Source of the DNA: CAYOYH01 sp964408165
GTDB taxonomy: Bacteria; Patescibacteriota; Saccharimonadia; Saccharimonadales; CAYOYH01
Assembly: GCA_964408165.1 (NCBI GenBank)
Contig: CAYOYH010000018.1
Span: 1-15,475 of the forward strand
DNA length: 15,475 nucleotides
Direction of reading: 5' to 3'
In this document: one piece after another, positions 14,761-15,475 of the stretch
Position numbering within the stretch: position 1 is the first letter of the stretch
Layout: each line of letters begins with the position of its first letter
Notes under the pieces: model-generated
Databases searched by the model: none
The model's input: the letters and a program-made list of their open reading frames with translations, nothing else
What the model was told of the DNA's origin: nothing
Translations under genes and position numbers: made by a program

Positions 14761-14785
14761 GTTTGGTATAATGTTCTCTGTCTTT
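14722..14785. repeat. 64-bp perfect palindrome with central TGTCCGGCCGGACA
   Basis: Arms of 32 bases match without error around 14753/14754 and carry AAAGACAGAGAAC, ATTATACCAAAC and the operator core. The left arm belongs to R2; the right arm is an inverted copy of the same end, as if a second R unit in opposite orientation had been cut off after 31 bases. Both strands have an extended -10 (TGG-TATAAT), so transcription could leave in both directions. It begins 11 bases after the stop of the PaaX/Cas2-like gene and would also fold as a strong hairpin at the end of that mRNA. Confidence 0.85.
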
Positions 14786-14796
14786 ATTTTTCTACG

Positions 14797-15363
14797 CTAT
14801 AAGCTTGGGTATAACTTTCTAAAATAGGCTTTATGTTTGTTGGCACTCTCAATGTCGTCTGTCTCTACTAGGATCATCGAGCCTTTGAACTCTGTGCTTT
14901 CTTTGATGCGCTGAAATTCATCCAAACAAGGAAGTGGGTGCAGCCACACGCTTTGTTGTAACTGTACAAAACCCATTTGTTTAATCAATCTGCGTATCTG
15001 CCGCCTTATGTCTCGTTTGTCCTCAGGAATATCAAACATAATGATTCTCCACTTCCCGTCCCAGGGCTTGTCCATGCTTAATTTTATGAAACCCATTTGC
15101 TGTATTTTTTCTGAGCCTGATTTGGTAGTTTTCAAAGCTGAGTCAAGATAACCCCTGCGCTTCGCATAGTAAACTAGTCGCCTAACTTCTTTATTCTGTG
15201 TTTTTCCAGATTGGTGAATTAATTTTATTGATTCGCTATCTAGGGATTCAATGACGGCATTTGTAAGCGCTTTGACATTCCAAACAGCGACGGCCGCCCC
15301 AAGCTTAAGGATTCTTCCAAGAATCTCGTATGTTGAATCATGGGACCTGAAAACTCCACTCAT
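14797..15363 (-). CDS. PaaX-like regulator with Cas2-like C-terminal domain
   Basis: A 188-residue basic protein. Residues about 59-92 look like a winged helix: a recognition-helix region (NKEVRRLVYYAKRRGYL) followed by a wing (SALKTTKSGSEKI). Residues about 101-185 match the Cas2-like ferredoxin fold at the end of PaaX repressors: WDGKWRIIMFDIPEDKRDIR, then QMGFVQLQQSVWLHP. The Asp in MFDIPE sits where Cas2 has its conserved Asp, but no CRISPR array or other cas gene is present, so a DNA-binding regulator is more likely than a spacer-acquisition protein. I chose ATG 15363, which lies seven bases after TATAAT, so the mRNA should be leaderless; starts further upstream would lie inside the promoter. 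The operator core sits in its promoter spacer and again past its stop codon. Confidence 0.8.
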   Translation of the reverse strand: MSGVFRSHDSTYEILGRILKLGAAVAVWNVKALTNAVIESLDSESIKLIHQSGKTQNKEVRRLVYYAKRRGYLDSALKTTKSGSEKIQQMGFIKLSMDKPWDGKWRIIMFDIPEDKRDIRRQIRRLIKQMGFVQLQQSVWLHPLPCLDEFQRIKESTEFKGSMILVETDDIESANKHKAYFRKLYPSL

Positions 15364-15370
15364 ATCATGA

Positions 15371-15408
15371 ATTATACTATCTGGTCCGGCCGGACACAAA
15401 AGTATAAT
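15371..15408 (-). promoter_or_regulatory. Promoter and operator of the PaaX/Cas2-like gene
   Basis: On the minus strand TTGTGT (15399-15394), 17 bases, TATAAT (15376-15371), then seven bases to the ATG. The spacer contains TCCGGCCGGA, part of a palindrome matching TGTCCGGCCGGACA except for one outer base (GGTCC on the plus strand). The outer frame ATTATA-N6-core-N6-TATAAT is the same as at the ends of R1 and R2, while the N6 bases differ. A repressor bound here would block RNA polymerase, which suggests autoregulation. Confidence 0.7.
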
Positions 15409-15419
15409 AATACTTAATT

Positions 15420-15475
15420 GGGGTTATAGGCAAAAACGTGGAGCTTTTGGCTCCTCGCTTCTGCTGTAGAGGTAC
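15420..15475 (-). mobile_element. Left end of a second IS1249-like element, cut by the window edge
   Basis: GGGGTTATAGGCA opens the terminal repeat at 15420. The minus-strand frame from the edge to TAA (15426-15424) reads YLYSRSEEPKAPRFCL, matching the end of the first transposase (YLYSRTEDPKPPRKCL). It is the same family but a diverged copy, in the same orientation as the element at 1-1080. Only the last 16 residues are visible. Confidence 0.75.

Noticed and set aside
14797..15363. Cas2 of a CRISPR system
   Set aside because: The C-terminal fold is Cas2-like, but there is an added winged-helix part typical of PaaX, no array of direct repeats and no cas1 in the window.
1..15475. Composite transposon carrying the housekeeping block
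   Set aside because: The two IS copies differ in sequence, the first is frameshifted, and the cargo (obg, alaS, mnmA) is ordinary core genome.

Overview
The window looks like chromosome from a Patescibacteria/CPR bacterium, most likely Candidatus Saccharibacteria. This is inferred from gene content and gene form, not from a marker phylogeny. The reasons are a short alanyl-tRNA synthetase without the C-terminal domain, a PilM/FtsA-like ATPase next to a membrane-anchored baseplate-J-like protein, overlapping genes, frequent GTG starts and several promoter boxes only 7-10 nt from the start codon. TGA is a normal stop here (GTGA and ATGA overlaps), so this is not a UGA-recoded lineage. Every gene I can support lies on the minus strand.

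Layout from left to right. 1-1080: a nearly complete IS256-superfamily (IS1249-like) element. Its transposase is split over three frames, and it has inserted into the 3' end of an unrecognised gene (start 1401) that keeps a good promoter. 1630-3124: sbcB (exonuclease I), followed by two perfect palindromes. 3234-3444: the first copy (R1) of a structured repeat of about 195 bp. 3561-4838: obg. 4871-5275: a gap with hairpins and a possible R relic. 5276-6463: a membrane-anchored LysM-CHAP cell-wall hydrolase. 6816-11194: a tightly overlapping operon transcribed pilM-like, baseplate-J-like gene, ruvX, mltG. 11479-14481: mnmA then alaS. 14572-14785: the second repeat copy (R2), ending in a 64-bp perfect palindrome. 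14797-15363: a PaaX/Cas2-like winged-helix regulator. 15420 to the end: the 3' end of a second IS of the same family.

The most interesting signal is a possible small regulon. The core TGTCCGGCCGGACA, framed symmetrically by ATTATA-N6 and N6-TATAAT, occurs three times: at the end of R1, at the end of R2 and, with one core mismatch, in the promoter of the PaaX/Cas2-like gene. There it lies in the -35/-10 spacer, as an autoregulatory operator would. The two R repeats start leftward from an extended -10 beside the operator. They carry two hairpins with GTTA loops and a 52-codon frame whose differences between copies are mostly silent or conservative. I suggest that the PaaX/Cas2-like protein is the repressor of a dispersed repeat family made as RNA or microprotein. 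Site, spacing and palindrome are seen directly; binding, transcription and function are inference.

The housekeeping genes have connected roles: cell-wall synthesis and remodelling (MltG, LysM-CHAP), surface appendage or envelope assembly (PilM-like, J-like), translation (AlaRS, MnmA, Obg) and nucleic-acid processing (ExoI, RuvX).
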